A DNA stretch of 64,000 nucleotides from Agriotes lineatus (lineage: Eukaryota; Arthropoda; Insecta; Coleoptera; Elateridae). Below, one piece after another: positions 34,190 to 46,300 of this stretch. The DNA lies in the NCBI GenBank assembly GCA_940337035.1, contig CALNHX010005853.1, forward strand, positions 35,934 to 99,933, given 5' to 3'. The notes beneath the pieces are model-generated. The model saw only the letters and a program-made list of their open reading frames with translations, did no database searches and was not told the DNA's origin. Position 1 is the first letter of the stretch, and every line of letters begins with the position of its first letter. The position numbers and the translations under genes are program-made.

Positions 34190-36132
34190 GGGCAAATCAA
34201 AAACAGGTACACCTACGAAAGCTGGATCAATTAATCAAGAACAAGAAACCAGCAAAAAATAGAGGAAAAACCGTTATAAATATATCCAGCAGAGAGCTGG
34301 ACGAAACTGAAAAGGCGGTACTAGAGAAGGGACTAAACTACGCGGTAACGCCAAGGTATATTCCGAAATTCAATCTCATAACAGCCGTTGAGGAAACAAC
34401 AGCACGCCTAAAGACAGAAGAGGCAGAAGAGTATCGATGAAGAGCAAGGGAAGTCCTTGAGCCATCAAGGAGAATTAAACCTAAGCTCACCAGAGCGGAG
34501 ATTAGAGCGATCAAAATTCTCAAATACGAAGCTACCATCAAGATACTATCTGCAGACAAATGCACTGCAACAGTGATCATGGATTCAACCACCTACTCAG
34601 AGAAAATCCAAGACCTGATCAACGCGGGGGAATACAAGAAACTTCCCACAGACGCAACACCAAAGGTCGAACGGAAAATATACCAGACGTTGTATAAACA
34701 GAAAGAGGAGTTTTCAAACTTCCAGAGAATGAAACTTACTCCGCCTCACCTATACAGGATACCCAAGATACACAAAGAGGGAATACCCTTAAGACCGATG
34801 GTTAGTTCCATAAATTCGCCATGCCATCCTCTATCAAAGTTCCTGTTAACAATAATATCCCCACTAGCGGCCAAAACAACATCCACAGTGAAAAATACTA
34901 AACACTTTGTAGACAAAATCAAACAAACTCACATAGCTCCGAATGACATGATGGTGAGCTTTGAGATAGTAAGGCTCTTCACAAATGTGCCGACAGATGA
35001 CGCACTATCAATCATCAGAAACAGGCTGGAATTGGATGACACACTAGCCGAACGCACAGATCTACAGGTAGATACATTAATGGAGCTGTTAACGACCTGC
35101 ATTAAGACCACATACTTCCAAGCAGACGAGCAGTTCTACCAACAAGAGTTCGGAGTGGCCATGGGATCTCCACTATCTCCAGCAGTCAGTAACATCTACA
35201 TGGAAGACTTTGAAGAACGAGCTATAACTCAATAGAACAAACCTGGTCTATGGCTGCGATACATAGATAATACGTTCGTAATATGGCCCCATGGAAGAGA
35301 GACACTGGACGGCTTCGTGGAACATCTCAACGGAAGGCAAACTCCCATACCTAATCGTACTAGTCCAGAAGATTGGTGACACGGTACAAACAAAGGTATA
35401 TCGAAAACCAACCCATACGGGGAGATGCCTACACTACGATTGTAACCACCACAATAGCGTGAAACGTGGCGTCGCGAGATGCCTATATAGCCGAGCCAAG
35501 ACCATATGCTCGGAGGAAGAAGACATTAAACGGGAAATTGAGATAATCACAGAAATGCTGCAAGCTAATGGCTACCCAAAAAAACTCTAAACCAAACGCT
35601 AAAAGAGATGGACAGAAATACAACACCGGCAGGGGATGAGAAAACGGAGCCAACAACCACGGCCGTAATACCATACATCCGAGGAGTTTCCAACAAACTG
35701 AGAAGAATCGGAAACAGATTCAATATAAGAACTGCCTTCAAGTCCACAACAACTCTAAGGGGCACGATAACGCATACCAAGCCTCAGAACGAAGATCAGA
35801 GTTCAAAGAACTGTATCTACAGCATACCGTGCGAGTGTGGAAGACAATATATAGAGGAAACACAACGACCCCTATGAGTGAGATTATCGGAATACCGCAA
35901 AAATGTTAGAATGGGCGAAACTATCATATCCAAGATCGCAGAACACGTCTGGAACGAAGACCACCACATACAATGGGATAACGCATCAATTGTAGCTAAA
36001 GAGGAAAACAGACTCCGTAGGAAGCTGAAAAAAGCTACATACAGAGCGCTGGCAGTAGAACCAATTAGCCAGGCTAGCGCAGAACTAAAGCCTATTTGGA
36101 TGCCACTACTGCGCAAAGAATTACAAAAATAG
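34190..36132 (+). pseudogene. Penelope-like retroelement: reverse transcriptase plus GIY-YIG endonuclease, broken
   Basis: N-terminal block NISSRELDETEKAVLEKGLN near 34280, then an early stop near 34438; ADKCTATVIMD near 34555; the RT body (34573-35235) with PHLYRIPKIHKEGIPLRPMV and GVAMGSPLSPAVSNIYMEDFE; a stop at 35233; then RYIDNTF at 35257-35277, where the second catalytic Asp of YxDD is Asn. After a frameshift near 35336 come KLPYLIVLVQK, YRKPTHTGRCLHYDCNHH and LQANGYPKK. After another near 35590 comes the GIY-YIG domain: CIYSIPCECGRQYI near 35812, a stop at 35875, EHVWNEDHHIQWDNA near 35940. Order and motifs are those of Penelope-like elements with endonuclease. The altered RT box and the stops mean it is inactive. 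Confidence 0.85.
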
Positions 36133-36156
36133 TCTACTGCGCATACAGCGGTAAGA

Positions 36157-36239
36157 TATATTGCACTGGTATTCAACCCTCAAATCAGCTCTGATTGCAG
36201 TACAAGCAAATAACAAATCAAATCACTAAAGCACAGAGT
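36157..36239 (+). repeat. Penelope 3' untranslated repeat, copy 1 (second at 63781-63858)
   Basis: Starts 25 bp after the endonuclease stop; ATATTGCACTGGTATTC ... CTGATTGCAGTACAA ... AAGCAC. A diverged copy lies at the right end of the window in the same orientation, so this is probably the element's 3' end sequence. Confidence 0.6.
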
Positions 36240-38050
36240 TGTAATAATGCAGGCATCTGAGAAAATTCACATAAATTGCCAAATCATAATAACACTGGTA
36301 TAAATGGCCAATGACATTGATTGTATTTGAATAGGCACAGAAATATGGAAACTCAAATTCCGTGTATTGGGTTTAGCAATATAATTTTAAGCATAATATA
36401 ATAGATTTGGACAAAGTAGAAGCCGAATCTAAATTAATTAGGAACTGGCACAGAAAGTTCAAGTTAGACAGCTTAAAAAAGGAAGCGTAGAAAGTAAAGT
36501 CATTAGGGAATGAATAGGAAATGAACATTTTTAGAATAAAGGTGAGAATAAGAATGACCAGAAAGATAAGGCAAAGAACATAGAAAATCCAGGCAAGTCA
36601 TTTATTACATGCAAATACAAGACTTGGGAATTTGAAGAGATTGCAGTGGCAAGAAATTAGATGGAATTCAAATAGCAGGAAATGAGACAATATTGGTGTA
36701 TTAAAAAATGATTCAGTGTAGTGATAAACAATGGGCAGTGTTATAAAATGAAGTGAGTGGCGCATTAAAACGATGAGAAATGAACAATTCAAAAGACAAT
36801 AATTTTAGTATGTAAGAAATTGTAATTAAATTACCAAATATATTAATTTAGTTTATAAGTTGTGTAATTGTACATGGTTGAACATCCTGAAGTTAAATTT
36901 GTAGACAGTGTTTTGTCAAAAACCACCAAGTAGGGCAATTGTTTTGAATAAATTAGTGAAAGTTGCCTGATTTTTGCTCTGACTTTAAATAAAGAATTTT
37001 AATAGAAAGCATAAAAATATTTAAATAAAAATAGCACCATCGTGATCAGCGAATTGCATTGTATAAGCACAATTGGAGGCAAGATTTTCCACGCACTTGA
37101 GTTATTTTTTGTTCTGAGGCGACTTCGGCAGAAACGGCTACGAGACCAGCTCCCGCAGAACCAATTTGCAGCATCGTGGGAAGGCCTAGGGTGTCAAGAT
37201 TGTTCCGGCAGCGCCGCACACCAGGTCCCAACACAGCACAGCAGTCCGAGCAGTCCGGGAGCTCAGTTTTCAGCCAAGATCACCATAAAGGGGTTGCGAC
37301 TCCTACGAATGTGAGGTTAGTTTATTATGAAATTTTTATCTGCGAGATTAGCATGAAAATCACATCATACCTTAATTACGACCTGGAGAACAAGAAAATC
37401 ATAGAAGTTCCTGTGCATGGCGAGGTGTTTTCCCAGGATTTGCGAAATAAATCGTCAGTTGGAGGTCCCAGTAAACAAAAGCAGTTTTAAGCGTCCTTTT
37501 AGAATGGGCCAATGATAGATTTGCCTGAAAAACAATAGAAAGATAAGACGCTACTTGAAGGCGCAATTATTCAAAATCTTACCGTAAAAAAATCTGTTCA
37601 TTTAATTGCTTGATAATTCAGTTTACACTCGAGCTGACAGGTAACTTGAACTTCTTGTGCGAGATTTTGACATTTCAGAATAGCGACGGCGCAGTAGGCT
37701 CCTTTTTAGATCCCCAGTCCACTTTTTTAGTGGCGTACCGTTAAAATTTTAAACTTATAAATTTAGGAACCTCAGACCCGAGAATTTGAGTTTTTCTTTT
37801 CATGTCTCTGTTTTCAATTGAGCTAGCGAAGTTATTGTATCAGATGAATGGATTAAATATAGGGCAAACTACCATAAGAATAATTCTCAATTTGGCGTAC
37901 CCAACAAAATAAGTTAATCAGTCAGTTTGATCATAGCAAATAGTAAAACTAAATATTGTGTGGTGACTTATTTTATTTACACATTTTTAATTACATTAAT
38001 TATCTCGTGCACAGAAGTCATTGCAATATATAAGTTTACAACTAAAATAT
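36240..38050. other. Mostly AT-rich, with a GC-richer island at 37034-37490
   Basis: 36240-37030 holds nothing recognised. 37042-37314 and 37176-37490 are overlapping plus frames in a GC-richer island; the second ends with a charged stretch (MKITSYLNYDLENKKIIEVP) and a stop after KQKQF. This could be an exon of a host gene or an element fragment; no splice sites or family were recognised. 37500-38050 holds nothing recognised. Confidence 0.25.
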
Positions 38051-38053
38051 ATA

Positions 38054-38140
38054 ACCGCCCTGTTGGCCTAGTGGTTAGAGTGGCAGAGTAGTAATCACAG
38101 CGATCAGCTGTCCCGGGTTCAAACCCCGGGAGAGGCACAA
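38054..38140 (+). mobile_element. tRNA-derived SINE head
   Basis: Contains a pol III A-box (TTGGCCTAGTGGTTAGAG, about 38062-38079) and a B-box in a perfect T-arm (CCGGGTTCAAACCCCGG, about 38112-38130), 45-50 bp apart. An ACAGC/GCTGT pair stands where the anticodon arm would be but with a 5-nt loop, and the acceptor stem is mismatched, so this is a tRNA-derived repeat rather than a functional tRNA. It is followed by non-tRNA sequence including a hammerhead-like motif. Confidence 0.7.
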
Positions 38141-38189
38141 ATTTACGTTAAAAACATACAATATTAGACCTTCTCAGGACTAACCAGGA

Positions 38190-38240
38190 ACACCTGAAGA
38201 CGGGAGTAGAACATAACTCCCGAAACGTTGTGTGATTTAC
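38190..38240 (+). ncRNA. Hammerhead-ribozyme-like motif
   Basis: CTGAAGA (38194-38200) and GAAAC (38222-38226), the two conserved core strings of a hammerhead, flank a 6-bp stem GGGAGT/ACTCCC with an 8-nt loop. Penelope-like elements are known to carry hammerhead motifs at their ends. One unpaired C after CTGAAGA departs from the ideal fold, and I could not verify stem III or a cleavage site. It lies 50 bp downstream of the SINE head. Confidence 0.4.
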
Positions 38241-38303
38241 ACCCTAGACAGTGGAAAAGATCCGAAAAAACATATCATAATAGACCACTGCCAAAAAATT
38301 ACA

Positions 38304-39049
38304 TTCAGAGAACACCAACTGTAGTGTTCATACCGGAGAACTATACGGAATCCTGACGGCACTTAATATGACAACGGACATGAATGAGACAGTTGCAATA
38401 TGCACAGATTCACTTGCATCCATTCATTCCTTAGAAAACATGTACATTCAAAACCCTCTGGCTCAAGATATACATGGGGTTTGCCAACCTCTTGTCCCGG
38501 AAGGGGTCTCTATAACCATCATCTGGGTGCCATTACACATCGGTATCATCGGCAATAAAAGAGCCGACCAAGCAGCTAAGGAAGCTTCTGAAGCAAACAA
38601 TTTCAAATTAATGTCAAAATATTTGGCACCATTCAAATACTAAGCTATCTTAGATCCAACCCAGAATTAGTAAAAGCAGCTTATCGTTTATGAGCAGAAG
38701 AGATAAAATAATACTACGGAGACTAAGAATCGGACACACCCGTGCAACACATGGCTACTTGATGAAATCTGGCAACCCACCTCTCTGCGAGCATTGCAAC
38801 ACTCGCCTAACAGTGAAGCACATTCTCGCGGAATGTCCTCAATATGCTGAAGCCCGTCAACGTTATATCCTCAAATCAGACCTCAAAGAAGATCTTAACT
38901 GTTACAACAATTTTAGAAACATAATTAATTTCTTACAAAATCTTAAAATACAGAGTGTTATTGAAATGAGTGCAAATATTTTAACCCGTAATAGAACTCC
39001 CAAAACTGAACAACTCCTCTATTTATCATTTTTTCGAAAACGCCCTTAA
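38304..39049 (+). pseudogene. LINE RNase H domain and C-terminal zinc knuckle (Jockey/I-like), 3' fragment
   Basis: From about 38311 the frame reads NCSVHTGELYGILTALN, then AICTDSLASIHSL (catalytic Asp), IIWVPLHIGIIGNKRADQAA (His region and last Asp); it stops at 38641. In another frame, 38690-39049 carries LRRLRIGHTRATHGYL and CEHCNTRLTVKHILAEC (C-x2-C-x7-H-x4-C), ending naturally. The RT is missing upstream. It may be the far end of the Jockey-like element whose start is at 32264, with Penelope and SINE insertions and a deletion between. Confidence 0.75.
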
Positions 39050-40280
39050 AACTGAATTAAATTTCAAAACAATTTTACTCTAAAAATGCATAGCCGCCTA
39101 TGGAATAATATTTTAATTTAATAGCACAAAACACAACAACATTTCTTTGATAAGCAAACCAACAAAAACTGCATATGTACGGATAAAACCTTTAGCTCAC
39201 ATCTGGTCACCAACGTACTTTATCAATTGAGGTAGGTAAGTTATTAATAGCATCTTTTTGTATAAGAACTTTGCAGTTTTAATATACTTGTGTCGTTCAC
39301 TTTTAACTTAGATTTGCTTACCAAGTGGCTCGTCAAATTTAGGGGAGATAAATGATTGAAAAAATATGCCATTAAATGAAAAACGATAAATAGAAACGTT
39401 CTTCAGTTTGGTGAGCACTATCACTGGTTAACATATTTGCACTCATTTCCATAACACCCTGTATATGATCATATCTGAAATATTTTAGATTAAACTTAGC
39501 CGTAGATAATCACTTTACATGCATACTGTTAACCTCTATCTGCATTAATTTAATTTTTAGTCCATTGTTTGTAAACCTTTTGTACCCGTGCCATTGACCA
39601 AAAGTAGTTGAGGCACGTAAAGCTAAAAGAAATAAGTAAATAGTCTTTAGTATCTTCCAAAATTACATTTATTATAAAGATTTTTCAAGGAAAGTTCCAC
39701 TCGTGGTTCCGCACACATTAACATTTATTTCCATAATGAACGCAGATATTATTGTCATGAAGATATTTTTTATATAAACAATGTAACTAAGACAAATGGA
39801 GCAGTGACATAATAGCTGAACGATCATATCGGGATTTTTTTACAAAAGAAAAGTGGAAAAAAACTATTTGTGGTATTTTTTATTTGGTAGTTAAGCGTCG
39901 TTCTTACAATGTTGTATAACTTTTTCCAACAGCTCACACATTTCAAGTCCTTTAAAAAATAATAACACATCAAACGATAGAGAGCGTTACTTATTTATAA
40001 AAATAGGAATCTTTTCAATTGATAAGTATACTAATATGTATGAATTTACGTTTGGTAATTCATAAAAAACTCCTGATTTAAGGTCCACTCTTTTAGTGAG
40101 TAGAAATTATATGGTGAGTACATAAAATCCGAAAGCCAATAAAGGATACTTTGAATACACTTTGCAAATATAACAATAAATCAAATGTAATGACATTTTT
40201 CTAATACAATATTTTGCATAATGATTTGGTTTTTCATTCAATGAAAGAAATTATTAATACACACCCGCTTATGCAAACAT
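39050..40280. other. AT-rich region without gene
   Basis: No gene or element recognised. 39452-39466 contains ACACCCTGTATATG, the third instance of the short recurring motif. Confidence 0.4.
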
Positions 40281-40287
40281 CTAGCTG

Positions 40288-40293
40288 TTTATT
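40288..40293 (-). promoter_or_regulatory. Candidate poly(A) signal of the Ly6-type gene
   Basis: AATAAA on the minus strand, about 75 bases past the stop codon of the Ly6-type gene. Confidence 0.4.
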
Positions 40294-40367
40294 TAAGCAA
40301 ACCGCCTGAATCCGTAACAGCGAACGGATTTTAGTAAGTAATAGAATATTTATAACTTATAAGTAAT

Positions 40368-43300
40368 TCACAGCATCATATCCACCACAGGGTCTTGCAT
40401 TCCCACGTTACACTGGTCCGTCGTACAAGACTTGCATTGTTTAGCATAGGCGTGGTCCTTCAAAAATTTGCAAATATCGAAATTTTCTGGAACCACTGCA
40501 CATTCCCTTATGACGAGGTTGGGCTGGGTAGCTAAAAAAGTGAATCGTCATATAAATCCACACCCAAACTCTATATGAATGCTCACTAGTCAGTGTAAAT
40601 TTGAGGCACATAGCTTGCGTTTTGTCTTGGACTTCGTTATTGTTGAAATAATCGTCATCATAGGGCCGATTCAAGTGTGAGGACAATGTCATAGAGTGAC
40701 TCACATTTGAGCACGACTGCACACCCATCGAACTTTTCTTCCCGACAGCGCAATCACTGGTAGATGTACCCGCGCAAATGTAACATTTTAGTGCTGCACC
40801 TGTAAAAATAAGAAACTGGTAGAGTTCGGCTTTTCCTAGACAACTTTTAATCAGTTGATACGAGGGCTGTCCTGTTAATCGTTATGTATAAAGAAATAAG
40901 AACTTTTTGAAGATTTATTTTAACTTAATCCTTTTTCAAAGTTTTTCCCTTTAGCCCCTGTAAATTAGCAAACGCCGCATTTGCGTCTCTTACCATGTAT
41001 GCTATTTTAAATCTTTGGAAACGAAAAGTAATAATTGAAGGCAAGATCTGCTGTATGGGATGGAGATGGGGGGGGGGGGGGTAACTGACCGGTTGTACTT
41101 CAGATTCGTATAAGAAGAAATTTGAAGTATTTGCGACCGTATGCGTAGTTGTATTATCGTGGTGTAACACAATAAACCAGATATTCGAAGATAATTACAC
41201 AACGTTAAAAATATTTGATGAAGGCAAACTTTTCTAAGCCAATCGGAAGTTAAAGCTTTGCTATCATGAAGAGCAATTTCTGCATCTAGGGAAAGCACTA
41301 ATTATTTCTTTATTCGAATTTTTATCAGCAATAACTTTTGTTAGTATAGCCTCGTATTATTTTAAGATTCCAAATGTTAATTGTTGTTTAGTGTAGGGAT
41401 CAAGATTAAAGATCAAAGACTCATCATTCGCAACAATAATAGATTTTATATCAAACTTTTCTAGCACCGGTTTGTTTTTATTCTTCAGTTAACAAATTAA
41501 TGTGAAATGCAGAGACCTACTTACGCACACCCAGTTCTAAAATATTATCTACTACCACTAACTAGTTCTTATTGAATTTCTCCATGAGTTATATTTGAAT
41601 TTTCCTTAAATATGATATTTAATCACCAACGTTTTTAGGAAAAACAGCTAGTGAAGGTCATTTAGCTCTCGGATCGTCTTCTAACGTACACCGTCCACGT
41701 TTAAATTCAAGGAATCACCAACTAACCGTCAATATCCAAGGTCTTATGGATTTCAACATGCAAACATAGATTTCCTCATATAAAGTTGTACGCACCTGTA
41801 ACGGTTTTAACGTAGCTCGTCTAAGTATGTTTAGAATAGAATTTCAGTATACAGCCGATTTGTGCATACATATTTACTGGTATATGTTTATAATAAGTTT
41901 TAAGTGCGCATTATAAGATTTAAACGCGTCCAATATGTTTTGTAGATGATATGAATGTGCGCCTGCCGCATAAAAGAGGTTTTGCAGAGAGTAAAAAAAA
42001 TTGTATGGTCACAAGGAAACGTTGTGGCTTAGATTAGAAGCTGCACACAACGCCAAGCAAAAGTTTCTTCGTTTTCTAGAGGAATTCGAGAGCAGAGAAG
42101 TATAATGGCAGCCAGATAGCTATACAGAGGTGCCGTGAAAAACAGCTGGAGGCGCCAAGTTCAGGCATTACTCAACTGGCATCCGTTAGTCATCACTGTT
42201 GGTGGTTTATTTAATGCTATATATATTTAAACATTGGAGAGCAGCAATTAATAAAGCCGAGTGAGTGAAAATGAGCCAAAGTGCTTACGGGCAAACTTTC
42301 TTGTGTCCGGTGAGCAATGCACATATGTACACTAGGCTGTCAGTTTAAAGGCGGCATTTGAAGCAGGCGTCTGCTAGCGATTTAATGTTGTGGTCTGTGC
42401 GTACTATTGGAGTTATGCGCTGATTATGTTTAAAATCAATTCTTAGCAGAGCCAGCCTTCTGTGCGTAGACAAGCACTATTGATTGCTATGCGTAACAGT
42501 AGCAAAATTTTTTGGCACGTATTTTAATATTATTGTGCAGATAAATGTGTGGTAGAAATAGCCACCCGCTTTATGGTCTAGTAGTTAACGCTCGTATTAT
42601 TTAGCATTGGTTCTTTAGCAGGAAGAATATCTGTTCCTTGTTAATTTGAGTGTAAACAAATTGACTTTTATTTAAGCAAATTTTTGGAGCTAACTTTTCC
42701 CGGCACGAGTCCAGGTCAATTTCTGGGTTTATTTTAACAGCGGTTTTCCTTAACCAATACTGACGTAAGTAAATCAGAACAAGAGAGATTCGATTGCTAC
42801 TGAGCTTGCTGGAAATGGAAAGAGAATAGTATATTACGCAACAACTTTAGAAAAGTGATGTTTTACTGAATAAGTATGGCCGGTTTGAGTACGAGCTTTA
42901 GCGAGTAATTAAACGGCCATACCAGTTCAGTAAAACTACTTTTTTAACGTGTTACGTATACTATTTTATCGCATTTCATAAGAAATGTAAAATCTTAAAT
43001 TTTTACATAAAGGTGACATTAAATGTCAAAACATAACCAAGTTGAGCAGAATTCGTTTCTATGTACTAAAGTAAAATAAGCAGCTCCAGTTGATGTTATG
43101 CATTTGGCAACACTGAAGTGTATTGTTGGTGACACTGTAAGTCCATGTCAAATTCGAGGTTTCGCGTCAGTTTGTTACATGATAATTTAACTTAATCGAC
43201 ATTGGTCATACTAAAAGAAAAAATCGGAAAAAAGTAAAGGCTTCGCCGGTCTCTACTATAACACAGATCTTAAAATGTTCGGAACAAATGGAGGTGTTCC

Positions 43301-46300
43301 TGTTACCCTCGGTCTAGCTCAATCATGAAAAGGGGTGGTTCGCAAGCTCAAAGAAACCGACGGCACTTAACCTACACTTTTACTCACAAAAATATTGCTC
43401 ACGGCGCCACTCACTTTAGAGGATGAATCGTGAACAAAGCGAGAAAAATCACGGATGCTATGTCAAAAATTTGCCGGGTTAGCTGCAAGCTGTCTCCTTG
43501 CCGTCCGCTAAGCTCCCTCCGGGTCTGCAGGTACACACAGGGTGGCTTTAAAAGCAAATGACTTATTTTAATGGCCACCCTCCTGAAAAGTTTGGAAATT
43601 AACTCGAGCAGATATTCTTCAGGCATTTCAGTAAAAGCACATGGGCTAGCTTCACATTTGACTACACTCGGCCTTTGCCAGTACGGGTTGAAGACCCCAG
43701 ATTTCAAAGGTACATCAAATTAATATGCTGACTTTGACAAAAATGGTATTTAATGAATCAAACATACAAACAAAGCCACAAGTCGGCCATACAAACGTTA
43801 CACCCTAATTTAAAAGTTATCGGGATCCCAGCCAAAAGGTTATCTTACCCACTAAATTACAACACAAACAATGGTTATTCAAAGAAAATTAACCGGGAGA
43901 TTTTCCCGATTGGGTACAAATAATATGACAATCCACATCCGCAGGCGCAAAGTTTCACATAATGCGACGCACACCATATATATTCGCGGCACTTTCGCGA
44001 TACATTTAATACAGGCAAAATAATACAGAGGTGAATTTTACCTTAACCAGATCACATACTGTTTGGGGGGATGGCAGGTGACAGAGCCGGACTCGGTGAG
44101 GCTTAGCGGTAACGAGGGCAGCAGAGCAGGCCTATCCACAATGTACAGAAGTCTCGGCCAGAACCAGGTAGTGACTAGAGGCAATGGCCAGAGGTGACGA
44201 AAACAGCGTCCAGCAGCGAGCGGAATACTCCAAGTAGAGCTCTACGTCAGATGGGATTTGCAAAATGCAGAACTTTTCTCACTTAGCACGAGAAATCACT
44301 AAGGCTTTGTGAGAGGGCGTCTTCAACTAAATGTGCAACTAGTGCAAAATAACATCTCCACACATCCCGGGGCAGATGTAACCAAAAAGAAAACGTCCCG
44401 CCTATAAATCCGTCGGCCTACCGCATCACACACAAGCTTGCTGCACGAACTTTAAATCTTTTTTAACGAGATTGCTGCTATCAGAGCTGGAGCAGAACTA
44501 ACTTTAAAAATCTAATTGCCGCGCGATGACCACCAAATTCGTTCCCTGTCCCCGGGAAAGTATCTCTTTCTGGCAGCAACAGGCTTCGTTTCACTATTGC
44601 ACCACTAAAAAAAATTTTGCGAAACAAAGGAGCGATTCGAACTTGGTTACTATGAACGCTGCAGGTGGAAATAAAGGGCATGGAAAATTCTGGAACAATA
44701 AAAGACTGCGGCAGCAATCCCACAAGGCTTGGGGTATCGAATTACCAAAGTAACTCCTAAGAAGGACAGCGTTAAGTTGTTGGAAAGCAAGATTGAGTTT
44801 TGAAACCTAGTTCCATAGTTACTTGGAGCAATGGGGTTGTTCAGAATTCATTTCCTTCAGTAAGATTCTACAAGACGACGCGCATATGTTCCACGAATTC
44901 TTATCCTATGGGTGCCAAAGTAACGAAACAAATAAAACAATTAATGCGCTGCACGGAAGTGCTTACAGGGAAATTCCGTCGGTCGCAAACATTTTAAAAT
45001 TGGCCCAGATAAATTCGATTGTAAGCTCCAGGCACAGGGCCGTATTCAGTAACATTTGGTAAAATAAAATAAAGCAAAAATTACATAACTAGTTTTGACA
45101 CAGACTGACGCAAAACCTAACCTACAACCTCGAATTTGACATAGACTTACAGTATCACCAACAATACACTTTAGTACTGCCACACGTAAAACGAATCTTT
45201 GTTGCTATGCAGAAAAGTGTTGCTAATGCAGAAACGTACCACTGTTCTCAACAATTTTGAATGCAGAAATGTAGTACATTACCAAGTGAAATGCGATAAA
45301 AGTAATTTATTAAAGTATTGGGGCCAGAACAACCCATTACAAAGACGCTCTTAAAAGATTCAGTACAATTTGGTGTCCAATTGCCGGAGTTACAACAAAA
45401 AACCGCAAAAAGCGATAGTAATATGGTGACCAGCGTCGGATTTTGTTTATTAGGAAATTCAGCTTTAAAAGATTCTTCTTGTGGGAAAAAGTCTCACAAA
45501 AATAGCATTCTATAGCATAATTAAGCATTAACTAAGTATTGCTATGCTTCAAAGCAGATTAAAAAAAACAAAAAATTTAATTGGAACGTAATGTTATTTT
45601 CACCCCTGTGAAGTTATCACTACAAGTTCATAAATGTTATTTTCTCCGACAAACACCACTATAACTCTTTTTTCGTCATACTTAATAAACATATTTTTTT
45701 TATGGAACTCGTAGGGGTGCTACTAGAACTGTAACAAAAAACGATTTTTAGGAAAAAAATTGAACCTCCGTTACTTTTACAAAACGACGAAGTCCTGCAA
45801 GCAATTTTTTTAAAGTTTCGGTAGCTATAATGGGAGTTCTAGTAGCACCCCGGCGAGTTCTATCGTTAAATAAATTTTTTTGATAGGCTACGAAGTAAAA
45901 ATGTTACGCCCATTTTTGTATTAGTACTTTTACAAAACGACGAAGTCCAGAAAGCAATTTTTTAAAATTCCGGTGGTTCTATTGGCAGTTCTAGTAGCAC
46001 CCAGACGAGTTCTATCGCTAACTCTAATAATATTTTTTGATAGGACTCGAAGTAAAAAAGACGACGAAAATACGCTCGCGTATGAGTTTAGTTGTATATT
46101 AAAAATGTATAATGAGAGTAAATTGCCACAAAAAAATATTACGTACTTAAAATTGGTTGTCAACCGTTAACCATGTTCAAATTCATTTTAATAGTTATTT
46201 ACTATACAAGTGGGATAAGAGCATCATTAATATACGTATGTGTAAGTTACAAACGAGTGCGTAGCACGGGTTATGTAAGCACGGAAATAGCGTCAAATGA

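Noticed and set aside
38054..38140. Functional tRNA gene
   Set aside because: The acceptor stem is mismatched and the anticodon loop has five bases; it fits a tRNA-derived SINE instead.
45313..46170. Short frames around the tandem repeat as coding genes
   Set aside because: They are under 80 codons, differ between the two repeat copies, and match no family.
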